Shown here piece by piece: positions 38,185 through 50,844 of a stretch of DNA of 64,000 nucleotides; the first letter of the stretch is position 1; every line of letters begins with the position of its first letter. The notes beneath the pieces were generated by a model, which was not told the origin of the DNA, made no database searches, and saw only the letters and a list, made by a program, of their open reading frames with translations. Location of the stretch: the NCBI GenBank assembly GCA_030770425.1, contig JASJFT010000139.1:1-64000 (forward strand), in the 5' to 3' direction. The stretch comes from Darksidea phi (Eukaryota; Ascomycota; Dothideomycetes; Pleosporales; Lentitheciaceae). The translations under genes were made by a program, and so were the position numbers.

Positions 38185-39814
38185 AATTAGATGGCTGGCA
38201 GCGCTAGAATCCGAATGGGCGCACGCGACAAAACCTAATAAACGAAGGATAGGTAGAGCCCATGCAATAGCGAACGGCGGGATTAACGGGAAATGAAACG
38301 GTGAAGCACGTCAAAAAGCATTATACGCAGGCCTTTTAAGTGGCTGTTCGCCCTCGGTGGCTGATGTTCAGCGAGACTCCTGAATTTTAATTCGGCCCTA
38401 CTCACTTGAGGCTCTTCCAATTACTGGCTACAAATATAGCTAGCGCCTCGGCACCGTCTGCCCGGCCGAATTGGGTTTTGCTCCTAAAGTGGCCGCTAGC
38501 TCGCACAGCTCTCTTTGTTGCCTGCACTCGGGGCAAATTCTTCTAAATTTTCTATTAATAGCAAATTGCCTTCATGCGATTACATAGCTCCGTCATGGAC
38601 AACATATTTATTGTACAAACAGGAAACGTCATTGTATGTTGGTATGGCTTGGAGCCATAAGGGGTTCCTGTTTAAACTGTAAGTTGGTGAAGCCCTGGCT
38701 CGACCACAGCGGTGTCGACAAAGCCATTAAGCTTAACAATACACATTCCGAAGCCTTGCAGCATTACCGACGTAGATCTTATAATTACCAAGTTCCTCCA
38801 AAGCCTTGAACGCCCTATCGAATCGAATGAGTAGCAGCCATCGCGTCGTCAAACTCGCGGAACAACTCAAAAAGGCGACAAAAAGAGGTACTTGGTCCCG
38901 AATACCTTCAAATACAAAGGGATTGTTGAAACCAAAGGCGGCTAGTATAAAGTATATAGACTCAATAATTCATAGCAGCCCAGCTAAATTATTTCTCAAC
39001 CTCCATCTCAATTACTGGTTAACAACGCTTCCCCCTAAAATATTTCATGAAGTGGTGCCCCTCTTGCGAGCGTGTGGCCGGTAACTGGTCGGCCGTTTTT
39101 CCCTGCTAGTGGTGGCAAAATGCCACTCTCTACCAAGGCCTTACGCTGAGGATCATATACGGGCTACAATGCCTTAAAGTACTCGCCAAGTACCATGCAA
39201 CGCATCTCTTCACCGTAGTAATGTATTAAGCAGACTCTTTAGATGCCGGAAGTCAAGTACGCTGGGTGAACTATTGACGCCCTCGAGTGACGCAAGACTA
39301 CGTAATTCTTTTTTTTTACCTAGTGCGATATGCTGAGTGATTGACGCCCACTTACCATAGAAAGGGGTAAAGAGGTGTATGCCTAGCTAAAGTTATGACT
39401 TTTCGTGAAAAGCACTGTATGTCTTAGCGCGAAAGAGGGTTTGATGAGCTGGCATGGCCAAGATCTCCGGTGTAGGGACGGAAGACACGGAAGATACGGA
39501 AGACTTCAATATACAGCCATCTAAGCGATCTTGTTACGTTCTCTAGGCACCGTGTCAACTGCTTCTGCACCAAGAGAGTATTTGTTTTCTTTCGTGCGTG
39601 CGGCTCAAGCGCCTGTTCATGATCCATGAATAACTTTAGCTAGCTACCAAGCTTAACAATGGACGCTTTTCTCGACAACCATACTTCAAGTATGGGTCGT
39701 TGCAGTTGGTACGTCTCTAATGCGCATATGCACCATGTTCTAATTAACAGATCATCGTCTCATTCTCGTATCCCTTCAGTTTCCTTCCATCCTTCCATCT
39801 ATGCACCGCTTCGT
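38185..39814. other. Gene-poor spacer
   Basis: 1.6 kb, partly AT-rich (38900-39100). It carries the peptidase promoter on the left. No recognisable gene or transposon domain is seen; short frames lack protein-like features. Confidence 0.45.
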
Positions 39815-41613
39815 CTACTCAAAGTCCGGCCTGTGCCTCGCAATCGGAACCCGGAACCTCTTCCTCCCGGAGATACACCAATCAACCAATGCCCCCAGAA
39901 TGACTGCCCCAACAATCGGCCCTGCATAATTCATCGTTAATCCATCAACGGGCAAGAACGACGGGAATGGCATCCAGATCAGAACAAATATGATGTAGCA
40001 CATGGCTCCCAGGTTGATGATCGGGCCCCAGAATCCTAGGTGAAAAGGACCCCAAGGTATTGGCTGCGAGCTGGTGAAGCGCCGGATGAAGAGGAACAGG
40101 ATGGGGAAGAAGTAGGAGATGTAAAGCGCAAGCGCCGGAAGCGAGATAAAAGCGTTGAAGGCGGTGCTCGATCCGATGTTGATAATGGCGAGGAGGACGA
40201 GGCATGTACCGATCAGAATAAGGGCGTTAAGTGGCATCTTCAATGAAGGGTGGACTTTTGCAAAGAAGGTGGAGAAAGGGAGGCCGTTATCGCGGGAGAA
40301 TGCCCAGGCGAGACGCGAGACAGACGCGAAGACGTTGAAGAAGGCTATAAAGATAATAATTCCGAGCATAACCACAAAGAGGTTAGTCGCGGACTTGGAG
40401 CCTGTGGCCTGGTAGTATACTTGGATAATAGGCAGGAAGTCCGCGGAGACTACTTCGACGTCGCCAATAGTAAAGAGGACGGTAATCATATAGGCGAATT
40501 GCATGACAGCGTTGAGGACGACGGAGGTGATCATCGAGCGAGGCACACGGACGCGCGCTTTCTTGACTTCGTCGGACATGTGGAGGACGCCATCGAAGCC
40601 TGGCAGTGTGTTAGCGTTTCGTATTGGCTTCAACGAACGGTTACGTACCCGTTAAAGGATAAGTAACGGTCAACAGGCCAAGGCCCCAGGCTACGACTGG
40701 GTTGGTCCATCCACTAACATCATGGGTCAAGGTTTTGAAGACATAGTCGACAGAGCTGCGCTGAGCAAGCACGACCAAGGTGATGATGCTAACGATGAAG
40801 AAGACGACATGGCATATGGCGCCTACTGCTTCTAGAGGGGTAAGGAGCTTCCTGAACCAAAAGTTCCCTAGGAAGGGGATGATTGTGATGGCCCACATGA
40901 TCAAGGTGGAGTGCCATCGTTGCGGGACATATTCGGGGTTGTTGAAGATGGTAAGACCGGTAATCACATTCGAGACGATTGCAGGGTTAGACGTGCAGGA
41001 GCAGATCCAAGCAAACACTGTCATCCACCCTGCAGGGGGGTTAGATACTTGGGTGACGAGAGCGAAGCGGGATGGGAGAGATGGGCGTGTACCTTGCATC
41101 AATCCGAAAAACCTGTTCCACTTGGGCGCAAAAGTAGCCGACCATCGATATTGCGCCCCAACTGTCGGGTCCCTAGGAGATTTTCAGCAACCGACGACGC
41201 GGGCGGATGCGGCATGTAGGTAAGCAGCGCTTACATGGATGCCATCTCGGCAAGTGAGGTAGCCACCAGCGTGGTTCCGATTCCTGCCAAGATGCTGCCG
41301 TACAGGATGGACGCGGGGCCGCCATTGCTGAGCGAAAACTGGAACGTCACAGCGGCAGCTTCCCAAGAACACTGCAAAATGAACGAAAAGTTGATTGCCG
41401 AAACGAAGTTAATGTATCGCTGCCAACAAGCGTGAGCGCTGATATCGCAATTCAGCAGGGTGCACAAAGGGAGGACTTACCTCGAGGACGCCGCCAGCGT
41501 CCTCGTGCTCAGCCTTGTGCCGCTGGTCCTCAACCACCTCCTGGACAGCAATTTCATCCAGCGCCACCTCCCCGGTCCGAGCCATCAGCTCAACGTCCTT
41601 GTTGTCCATCATT
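39815..41613 (-). CDS. APC-family amino acid/GABA/choline permease
   Basis: Plasma-membrane transporter of the amino acid-polyamine-choline superfamily, closest in pattern to fungal GABA/choline permeases. ATG 41613 (MMDNKDVELMAR) gives a short cytosolic tail. Then follow the first membrane segments (INFSFILQCSWEAAAVTFQF, ILAGIGTTLVATSLAEMASM), the conserved QYRWSATFAPKWNRFFG loop, WMTVFAWICSCTSNPAI, and after another intron the signature HMSDEVKKARVRVPRSM. Further segments run to the stop at 39815. Introns: about 41427-41480, 41175-41237, 41034-41091 and 40600-40648. About 12 membrane segments and 520 residues are expected. The substrate is not decidable from sequence. Possible GATA sites upstream hint at nitrogen control. 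Confidence 0.88.
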
Positions 41614-42378
41614 TTCCCTCCGAGACAATACAAAGGGGTGGAGGTTCCAGCGCAGTGGGACGTAGGAACAGCTCGCCGCTCATATACGCACATGGGATGA
41701 TAGGCGCATGGCTCTTGCGGGGGGAAAGTTTCCGGACCCCGGTCTGTGGGCAGAACGGAGCAGGGATAGCGTGCAGGATGCGAGGCCAGCTTCGTATCGT
41801 CGTGTTCCAGGACGCTCTATATGTTCTTTTTCGCGGCTCGGTTCGCCGAGGATCGAATCATCTTTGGCGGAGAAATCACCGTGGTCCCGTCTCTTGCACC
41901 CGAGTCGTCGGTGGACATGATGGCGGCGGGCCAGCCCCAGCCCATGGCGAGCACGGGCGTGGATAGGCGCGGTATGCTTCGAGCTGATAAGCGATGCCCA
42001 ATCAGCGCGTGGTCCAAAACATGTTAATGCCGTCTGCGGTGTGAATGCACACCGGTGTGCAGATTGGTGGCGTCCGTCGTACTCGGCCCTCGGAGGAGCT
42101 GTCGGCAGACGTGGAACGGACCGGCTCCATTTAGGCCGGCAGGGAACTAGGCCCGCACGAACACGCATTGACGCACACGCGGCATCTACTCTTTTGGTCA
42201 GATGCAGCATGCTGTCGAGGATGCAAAAACAAAGTCTTCTTTCGAGCTGCGCCCGGTCTTGAGCTTGAGATATCAAACCAAGGTCTCGCAGCGCCGTGCA
42301 CCTCTTGTTTGTTCCTTCATGTGTCTCGCACATCCTCCGTGAATGTCCTACCCGTCCGCGTTCCTACTCCAACAGCCA
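41614..42378. promoter_or_regulatory. Divergent promoter, permease / rhodopsin-like gene
   Basis: 765 bases between two divergent starts. It contains HGATAR sites for GATA nitrogen regulators at 41698-41703 (TGATAG) and 41985-41990 (TGATAA), and a CCAAT box at 41998-42002 close to the second. These motifs are short and function is inference. Confidence 0.35.
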
Positions 42379-43989
42379 TGGCGGGTGGCCCCGGGACGAA
42401 ACCCGCCCTCCATCCACTGACCGCAGACGACCGCGGACCCCTCATCCTCATTGTTGCTTATGGTTGGATATTCATCGCGGCCATTGTCACCCTCATTCGC
42501 TTCGGACTCGCCTTGAACCGGAGGCTACGGTTCAAGGTTGACGATGGCACCTTTGTGCTTGGCGCCGTCAGTACCGCCGTTGGGTGTTTGCACGCTCCGC
42601 TAAGTCCGCGTAGACACTTGCCGTCGCAAGCTCAGCCTGTTTCCATGTTGCGGTAAACGGAGGACTTGGAAAACGAATGGATGAGGTCCCTCCGGCCGAC
42701 CTTGACCGGTACTACAAGGTAATCAATGGCTAGAAGTCTCACCGCGATCGTGGCTAACCGCATCAGGCCATGTACGCGGGCGAACTGTTGTCAATCGCAG
42801 CCATGGCGTCGGCAAAGACATCCGTTGTACTGCTCAGCGATCGTGTGGCGCCACGGGAAACACGCCCATACAATGTCATGCTGGGCTTGGTAGCCTTCTG
42901 GAGCCTCTTTGCCATCTTCGCTATCGCATTCCAGAGTGGCCTGCCGGAGCCATGGGTGTCCGCTGCGGACCACAGTCCAACAAAGGGGGCTCTTTATTAT
43001 CCCATCATCGTACTGAACATCCTGACCGACGGTCTGCTTGCAGTCTGGATACTGCCTACCGTTTGGAATCTGTTCATGAATACGGGCAAGCGCGTCACCG
43101 TGGTGTGTCTTTTTGGCTCACGCTTAATGTAGGTGTCGCCGTACTCTCCATCCGAGCATCGGGGATTCTGACAACGCAGTGTTTGCTGTTTTGCCATCGT
43201 GCAGCTTACCTCAGTGGCGAGGCACATCCGAAACCCGGATGTTACTTGTACGTGCTTCTAGCCCGAACACCTGTACGAGTATTCTAATTCGCGCAGATGA
43301 AGCTTTTGGTCGTGTCCTCTGGGGGCTGTATGCGTCTCCCCGTCTCTCGTCGTTGTTTTTAACTAAACCGTCGCAGCTGCGTTATGCACCTCTCCGTCCT
43401 TCAAGCGGCGGTTCCGCGGACTAACCGCTTCATTGCCGCTCTTCAAAACACGCATATGACCACGCTGCTCACAGATTTCGAACTCGCATCCCCAAACGGT
43501 CTGCGGCCGGCGCCGCCCCAAGACAAGTCCCGCACCGTCGAAGCGGCCACGATGGCGCCGGATGACGCTCATACTCGGCATCGGTCCGAGTCCAATCCCC
43601 GCTCGAGGTCCCATTCTCAATCTCCTTCCCCAAGTAACCGGTCCCAGCAGCCCCTCGTGGATTTTCCCCTCCAACTAACACCTAGCGTAGCGCAAGGGTT
43701 CAGCACATATATCATCTCTGGCCAGTCTAGTTCCGAAGCAGGCAAGAAGCAGAAACGGAGTTCGAACAAGTATGACAGGGATGATTGGAGGAAGTACCTG
43801 TACCGCCGAAGCAACAAGGGTGACGACACAAACACGCCAAGCATGTTCTCTTGGAGATCAAGAACAAGTACCGGACAAGAGCGGATTGTGCAGACAAGAG
43901 AGGTCACACAAGAGGTGGAGGTTGTATCACCAACGCAGTCGAGATGGGTCTTATCGAAGCCAAAAATGCGGAATCGGGATCGAATGTGA
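42379..43989 (+). CDS. Rhodopsin-domain fungal membrane protein
   Basis: Seven-helix type fungal integral membrane protein (the family often annotated Rhodopsin or Pth11-like). ATG 42379 leads to an early helix (LILIVAYGWIFIAAIVTLIR) and KVDDGTFVLGAVSTAVG. After an intron CFHVAVNGGLGKRMDEVPP appears. Then AMYAGELLSIAAMASAKTSV, a long helix AFWSLFAIFAIAFQSGLPEPW, VLNILTDGLLAVWILPTVW and VTVVCLFGSRL, all in the usual order. A later exon reads SVLQAAVPRTNRFIAALQN, the last helix region of this family. The C-terminal tail is a Ser/Arg-rich cytosolic segment ending at TGA 43987. Introns around 42590-42645, 42720-42768 and 43130-43375 are approximate, and the third is complex. The function may be sensing, but that is not shown. 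Confidence 0.7.
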
Positions 43990-44491
43990 GACGACCTAGA
44001 TTTCTTTCGCAATTCCTATTGGAGCGGTAGTAGCTATCTACGGCGTTGGCGCCTTAACTTAGATGGGCAATGGTAGGATTAGACGGCTAAAAGAATTTAA
44101 TCGTATGGAAAGACGCTTGTAAAGTGGAATGAAGCCTCACGAGTAATATTAATTGGCTAGCCGTATAGCAACTACAGCTACATCCCAAAACAGCTACATC
44201 CCCAAAAGGCGATTAGAACCACAAGTATAGCGGGGGCAACGGCGCGGCAAGGCTGTAACCAGTGAACATACCGGCCATGGAGGGTTCAACCTGCGAGGCT
44301 GGTCACACGCTCGCCGGTGTGGCCGCCTGGCCCAATCAACGCACCTGGCTCTAACCGTTCCCCGGTTCATGCAGCTGCTTGAATTCCACTTTCCTTATCT
44401 CGATCGACCTCAGCGATGATGAATTCCCTCATCGCCGCGGAGAAGACGTCTGGTGTAATTTCATGATTGTCACTCTTTCATATCTGCTATA
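43990..44491. other. Intergenic spacer
   Basis: 500 bases between two rightward genes. Nothing recognisable. It presumably carries the promoter of the 751-residue protein. Confidence 0.5.
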
Positions 44492-46747
44492 ATGGCTCTG
44501 ACGTCCACCTCAAACTTCGACCTCAATGGTTACCAGCTTGGTGTTGGGGACCTCTCCATTTTAGCAGGAGTTGGCAGAGACGTTGTGAATTGGCTAAACA
44601 GCGGTTTCAGAGACCACAGCTTCCTCGAAGTCCTCGGGTTGGATTCTAAAATCGTTGTTGCGCGCAGGGGTCTGTTGGACGTGACGGATCTTGAGGGGCG
44701 GTGGTCGAGACGGGTGGCGATTATCCGAGATGGAAACGTTGCGGTCTACCACCCGGATCGAGACAGAGCCGTCAAACTTCCGCAGCTGGATTATTTCACG
44801 TGGTTCATGACTCTGGTTACTGCTGCTTTGTCTGCTAGTATGCTAGAGTCATGCGTGAATGATGTTTTGGTCAACTTTTTCATCTCCATATGTGAAGACG
44901 ACAAACAGAAAGAATACGTCCTCCGCGCAACTCCGAAACAGATCCAGGGCTGGAAGTCAACCGCAACCGTCCGAGGTATTCTGGAAGCAGCGCACACTAA
45001 GTGGAAACAGTTGGAGGATGACCGCATCCATCAGCCTGGCCTCGTACCGGCGGCAGATGTGAATGAGCTTGGCATGTTTCTACGCTGGCTTGCGGGCCAT
45101 TTTGGCCATCCAGTCGCCGAAGGTATGAACAGTGCCGAACAAACAGCAAACAAAGCAAGCCCCGAGCGGTTCAGGACAGCCTCGTCTGATGTCTGGGCCA
45201 TTGCAATGGTTCTCGACTACCTCGGTATCACGATGCAGACGGTTAGGAAGACGGATTGGTACGATGAAGATCTTGTAGCGGTAGTCTTCGACCCCGACGT
45301 TTTTGTTTATCGAGGAAATAACCTATCTACGAAACGCCGTGGTATGCGAATCAACCTAACAAGTGTGGACGAGGCCATCTCGCTGTGGCCTGGACCTCCT
45401 GCACAAAACTCGGTCCGCCGATTAATCTTCGACCGCGGCGCAGAGGCAGCGAAGGCCTTGAACCTTGTAGCGGGCCAATGCCTGACCGGACCCGACTTCT
45501 CTCAGGGGACCTATCAGGCAATGCTTGCGGTACTCTATAAACCGCCACGCGGTCGAGTCCGTGATGAAATTGCCCATTTGGCGCGCGAATACCTCCTCGG
45601 AGCAGATTTGACCGCAATCCAACAGCTTGAAGGTCTTGTCGACTCGTGGAAATTGGGTTTCACGGGGTTGAAGGATATTATAAAGAAACTGGCTCCTTAT
45701 AACCCAAGGCACTTCTCGATATCAGACGTTCCGCCGAATATATTAGAAGATTTTCAGATCTTCGTTTTAGGTTACTACTACGAAGCAACACGGCCGCTGC
45801 TCGATACCTCAAAAATGCTCGTTGTAGAAGCGTTTGGCGCCTGGACGTGGAATGACATGGAGTTCTGCGAACTGGTAAGGCGCATGCAGAAAGGAAAGGC
45901 AGACAGTGGTAGTGACACAGGATCAGGCGTCAATCTCTATAAAAAGACTGAGTTTCTACGAGTTATGAGCTACCTGTATGCAGGCGGAGAGATGCATCAA
46001 ATTCAGAAGATTGGCCGGTCCTCCTGTGGGATTACATCGAAACTTACTCTCCTTGATTCGACAATGATGGGCGATACCGATTTACCGGAAAAGATTTGCC
46101 GCTTCTGTCTCATCGATGTTGATGGATCTTGTTTCCCCGCCAATAACGTTGGCATCATGCACAGCGCAACGCAACCGGAGCGAACATTTCACACCTTACC
46201 GTTACCCGCGGTGGAAGATTTTATCGCCGCCAGACAGACTGGGCCGAAAGAGGATTTCACCTCCATGGTAGAACCGGATTGGGAATTAGACACTCAGTCA
46301 TGCGTTGTCGCGTTCCGACATAATGGGCGAATTGTCAGTCGTGTCAGTCCGGAGCGCATATTTCATGCCATCCTTAACGGCTTCCCTATTTCAGCGCCTA
46401 TATACCCCACTCAGAGCGTCGATATGATATATCGCTATTCCAAACAGATCGCGCAGGGTTCAAGACAGGCCTCGCAGGTTAGCGGATCTGCCTACCGACT
46501 AGATCTTGGGCTCTTCGAGGGAAACGCCGTCCCACTGCTGACGTTCCCGCACGCTGATTCATATCCTCTTGTCTATGTACCTACAAGTGGTCTGGTGAAG
46601 GCTAGGACTTGTGTTGCCGCCGTATATCCTTATGAAGATTGGTATACTCTCGAGCGACACATTTCGAGGGGCGCGGACCGCCCAGATGGCTGTGATGATG
46701 CGACCTTGGTACTCAATCATTCGTCGTATCAGCTACTTATTTTGTAG
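44492..46747 (+). CDS. Large protein of unknown function (751 aa)
   Basis: Uninterrupted frame from ATG 44492 to TAG 46745. The composition is that of a soluble globular protein with a few hydrophobic stretches, such as YFTWFMTLVTAALSASMLES, that could be one buried or membrane helix. No signal peptide, no catalytic motif and no named domain that I recognise. A Cys-poor acidic region (residues about 470-490, KADSGSDTGSG) may be a linker between two halves. It is next to the cluster at 47.5-59.6 kb but separated by AT-rich repeat DNA, so membership in that cluster is unsupported. Confidence 0.75.
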   Translation: MALTSTSNFDLNGYQLGVGDLSILAGVGRDVVNWLNSGFRDHSFLEVLGLDSKIVVARRGLLDVTDLEGRWSRRVAIIRDGNVAVYHPDRDRAVKLPQLDYFTWFMTLVTAALSASMLESCVNDVLVNFFISICEDDKQKEYVLRATPKQIQGWKSTATVRGILEAAHTKWKQLEDDRIHQPGLVPAADVNELGMFLRWLAGHFGHPVAEGMNSAEQTANKASPERFRTASSDVWAIAMVLDYLGITMQTVRKTDWYDEDLVAVVFDPDVFVYRGNNLSTKRRGMRINLTSVDEAISLWPGPPAQNSVRRLIFDRGAEAAKALNLVAGQCLTGPDFSQGTYQAMLAVLYKPPRGRVRDEIAHLAREYLLGADLTAIQQLEGLVDSWKLGFTGLKDIIKKLAPYNPRHFSISDVPPNILEDFQIFVLGYYYEATRPLLDTSKMLVVEAFGAWTWNDMEFCELVRRMQKGKADSGSDTGSGVNLYKKTEFLRVMSYLYAGGEMHQIQKIGRSSCGITSKLTLLDSTMMGDTDLPEKICRFCLIDVDGSCFPANNVGIMHSATQPERTFHTLPLPAVEDFIAARQTGPKEDFTSMVEPDWELDTQSCVVAFRHNGRIVSRVSPERIFHAILNGFPISAPIYPTQSVDMIYRYSKQIAQGSRQASQVSGSAYRLDLGLFEGNAVPLLTFPHADSYPLVYVPTSGLVKARTCVAAVYPYEDWYTLERHISRGADRPDGCDDATLVLNHSSYQLLIL

Positions 46748-47533
46748 TGCATGGTCTCGGGTACTTATCCTTCATCTCTAAGGGTCACGTCAATGATTTC
46801 TCTAGAGGAATATAGTACGATAAATGATTATGTATACGAAAGCGTAGTATTATGGCTCTGAATATAGGTCCTAAGGTCCAATACTTTCTTGCTACTCTTT
46901 ATAGGTAAGTAGAGGTATACAATATAAGCGTATTATAAGATGTAAATATAATAGATACTTTTACTAGAATATAATCTTGTCATTCTTAATAGAGAGTATA
47001 ACTGTCACGCCTACTTCTGCCGGAGGACTCCAGGATCATCATCGGCCGGGCCATGGTCACGTGCCGGACCCTATATAGTCCTACGTCCTACCATCACGTC
47101 TCCTTAAGGATTCGTCTCATCTCCATCCGAATACAACCCTTTTGTTGCCTCAGCGTTTCTGTGCCTGCCTGCCTATACGTGCCTCACAGTAACTACCTTG
47201 TATTACCTTAACCTTATAAGGATTAAGATATGACGTTAGATAAGGAATAAGTATATCTTATAATTAATTTCTGATCAACGTCATGGCATGCGCCACGCCC
47301 TCCCTGAGGCTCTGGCCGTTGCCCTCGCAGTCATGCCGTGACGCTTTAGGCAATAACAGGCAATGACTGCAGCCAACAACCTTCTTGCGTTTCAAGGTAT
47401 TCGGGACGAAATGCCTTTTTGTGTCACCTTTTTGGGTTATTCCGCGAGTTTGACGACGCGATGGCTGCTACTCATTCGATCGGAGGGCGGCTTATATAGA
47501 TATAAAGAGTATACATAGGGGTAGCTGTAAAAG
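46748..47533. other. AT-rich, RIP-type repeat region
   Basis: AT-rich DNA with short TATA/TTATA runs between 46800 and 47000, then a more GC-rich repeat copy (47056-47165) that resembles a second copy at 63858-63968. No coding sequence. Confidence 0.6.
47056..47165 (+). repeat. Dispersed repeat, less mutated copy
   Basis: This segment aligns base by base with 63858-63968 at a constant offset of about 16801. Most differences are C here and T there, or G here and A there. Unit identity (LTR, SINE or other) is unknown. Confidence 0.75.
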
Positions 47534-50500
47534 CTAGCCTAATAAGATAGCTTCATAGCTCCACGGATTCGTTTCGAGACTGACCTCCATCAGACTGCCC
47601 AAGTGCCCAAAGAGCTGGATGGCAATGTCCCGCAGCATATGTGTTTCCTGGTAGAACGCCGCGTTGATCAGCAGCATATTCGGCCTCACTACTTTCCTCC
47701 GATCAGCCTCGGCCAGGAAAACCACCAGTGGCTCACCCTTTTCGTCCACTGCTGCAAAGGACATGGCACTGCAGATGAAACGGGTCCGTAGCTGGGCCCG
47801 TTGCGCTCCTTCTAGCTCCTTTCCGACTCCTTGTCCCTGAAGATTTGCCCGAAAGGCCCTTCTGGCAACATCCAACACCTTGCTCACATAGGGGCTTCTA
47901 CATGTCAGGCGTTGCAGCTTCACGGAGCGGTTTAACGTCGCCGCGAGAGAGGCTCCGACGTAGCTATACGCCGTGGCACAATGCGTATCAACCAGCGCCA
48001 CTTTTTGAGCAAAGTGCCTCACTGTGGCGGGCGAAATGTGAGGCATGGCGATGAAATGAACCCAATCCCCTTGGGGAGCGAGCTGGAACTCTTCAATCAG
48101 CCATGGAGGTTGTCGCTCCAAAAGGGTAATGATACTTTTCTCGTTGAACCTGGTGGGCACGTTGACATCCTCGAGAAGTTTGCGCAGCAGGGATGTATTG
48201 CTGAGACAGTACTTCCAGATCGTGACGAGGTCATCCTCATGGTAGATCTGCTCAAAAAACCATGTTTCAAAAACAGCACGGGGCTCAACGGTACCGGTGA
48301 GTGTGTTGAACTGCTTCATGGCGTTGCCATTTGGACAGTAACTTATGACCTCGCCAGACACCATGATGCCAAGGACCTTGTGGTGGCTGATTGTAATGCC
48401 CTGCACTATCGGAGTGCCGTCCCTCGTGCATATGGTCCCGGGCGGACCCAGATGGACGCCCTCTGGCAGAAAGCCCAGGTCTAGTGCGCCGTCCACGTGA
48501 ATGTACGATGGAACAACGGCTATTTGAGCTAGTTGCTTGCCGAGTTCTACCAAGTTGTCTCGACCACCAACAAAAGTGGTACCCAGATTGGCAAAAATGA
48601 TGACCTGGTATGCCTCCCCATGAGAGGCACATTCCGCACGGTCCAACAGAGCTTGTTGCACCAGCTTCTCGGGAATCATACGGCCAAGCACATCGGCTTG
48701 AATCTCCGTGAAGCGCGGCACCCTCCCCAGTCTCCAGCGGCTAGTCAAGTCATCACTGTCGCTAACAGTCTTCTTGACGCTGTAGTGCGACGCCGATGAG
48801 AAATAGACGAATGCCCCCGGATGTTGGGCAAGTGCGGTGTGCAGTCCAATTCTATTACCCATGGTGCTTCCTGTTGTGAACGAAGCCCCAAAAGACTCTT
48901 GCGACTCGGGCGTGACAAGGCCAAAGAGCTCCTTGCGTCTTTTTAAAATCTTGGCCCCTTCGAGACGAGACCAGTTTTCGGGAATATTCACCGTGAGAAA
49001 GGATCCAATTGAAGGGCCTAGAGCCGAGTATGGCGCCTGGTTCAGAGGGTAGCCGCAGGATGATCGAGCGGCGACTTTGAAGTTTTGTACGGTGCTCCAT
49101 ACTTTCTTTGCCACGCCGTTTGGTAGGCGGTGGGTAGATGCAAACTGGTGCGCTTGAATCTGCTGGGCAAATCTCGACATTTCGTGTTCGTCAACGGACC
49201 CAACAAGACCGAGCAGCGATGTGAAGTCCTCGAGCTGCAGGCTAGGCTGTACTGTAAGAAGGTATTCGTCTTCGCCTAAGTCCTTTGCGCCCAGTGAGAC
49301 CAATTTGCTTTGAGCAGACGAGCAGCCAGCAACTATCTTCAAGTCCAGTGCTGTGTCATGCGCACGAAAGGTGACATTCATAGCCCTCAGCTCATCCATC
49401 AGTGCCTGTCGCTTGAATGCACAGCTCTGGTAGATATCTCTGAACCCGCTACTTCCAAAGCGAAGCTCTTGCAGGCACAGCATCAGCGGGCCAAGCGCGT
49501 CTCGAGATCCAGCTAGGGTGCTGTCCGTACCCCTGACGTACTCGACCGTGGCCGGGGTCGGATTACCAAGAAGTCGAGGCTTCAGTACGACGACAGGGGG
49601 AGGGAACACATAGGCGTTTGATCCCCCGGCAACGATGGTATTGGCCAATATCTCCCCGTCAACGATGCATCCTGATACACCGAGCTGTGCATGATAAAGT
49701 CTTAGACGGGGAAGCTGGAGTGTCTGAAGAAGCTCGTCATCGACTGTCGTCAGGTAATCAAACACTCGGCAGGCGTCTATGTGGAGGAGTAGAGGGAACT
49801 TCTTGGAAATGAGGTTGATGAACCTCAAGTTATCGCTTTCGCCGACCGTATTCGCCAGTGTAGCTGCGAATATAATGGGCCGCTTCCCATCCAGAGTCAA
49901 GGAACGGAGACTGTGTTGCAGCTCGTTGGAATCATCGAGGACAACGCTGTGCCACTCTAAACCGAATATCTTGGCAGCAGTCTCCCCTATCTCCACCTCG
50001 AGATGGTGAGTTAGAAGAATGGGCTGTTGCTCAGGACACTGTCGTAATAGTTCTTGTTTGAGGGCCCGGATACCATAGTAATTGCCCTCACTCCAGTTTG
50101 TGACGTATCCCGAGGCATCGGGGTCAGATACCCTTCTACCCTTCGCCAGAACGGCAGCCCTTTCGAATTCTTTGAAATGGAATGGCCAGCTAGAGAAAGT
50201 TAGTGATCTTGACTTATTACGACCGGAAATGTCTAGAACGAGCTATCGATTGATGACAGCGAAGGAAGAGCCAAAAAAAAGTTGGTCTGAACATAACAGT
50301 GGGAAGCCAGACTAAAGTCATGTCTCACTCACCTAGAATCAATCTCATCTGGCATATTAAGATTGTTGTTATGCCATGGAAGGCCGGCATCTCGAAGTGT
50401 GGCAGCCGTCTCCAGCCACAAGGGATCGAAGAAGGGGTCGAATGGCCCATTTGAGGGTCGTTTCCAAGATTCGTAGAGCCGGTCAGCCGTCTCAAGCTTT

Positions 50501-50844
50501 GCGAGAATGTTGGCCTTGGGTTCTCGCCAACTAGTAATGACTGGCTCATCGATCCATTGTGACTGCCCACGAAGGAATGATCTTGTAATCTCCCCTTTCC
50601 TACCCGCGTTCGAGGATGGTATATTCTCGTTTCTAGCATGGAGAAGCTTATTCAAGAACAAGTGCTGCTGAGCTTCATCATTCTGGGATGTCAAGGCAGG
50701 AAGAGGCTCAAGACCGTAGTCTGTGTTGATACCAAGTTTGTCTAACATCAACAGGACACTCGGATCCGACTGCTCATATTGAGAGTCCTCTGAGGTCCGG
50801 GAACTGCTGTAACCCGGCAACGTGGTATCGGAAGAATATGGCAT
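47534..50844 (-). CDS. Two-domain PLP-dependent amino acid decarboxylase
   Basis: About 1055 residues: exon 1 runs from ATG 50844 to about 50331, exon 2 from about 50190 to the stop at 47534. The splice SS|WPFHFKEFE keeps the frame. The N-terminal module (about 170-500) has a PLP-decarboxylase-like fold pattern (YYGIRALKQELLRQ, HIDACRVFDYLTTV, RGTDSTLAGSRDALGPL), but I see no active-site Lys in the expected HKW position. The C-terminal module (about 540-900) resembles PLP-type histidine decarboxylases: GSTMGNRIGLHTALAQHP, YFSSASHYSVKK, NLGTTFVGG, YIHVDGALDLGFLP and the PLP lysine in GITISHHKVLG. One half may be a degenerate partner of the other. The amino acid substrate is unknown (histidine or aromatic are guesses). 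It starts a probable metabolite cluster with the P450 and ATP-grasp genes. Confidence 0.85.

Noticed and set aside
44492..46747. Unknown 751-residue protein as part of the metabolite cluster
   Set aside because: It is separated by AT-rich repeat DNA and shows no enzymatic motif.
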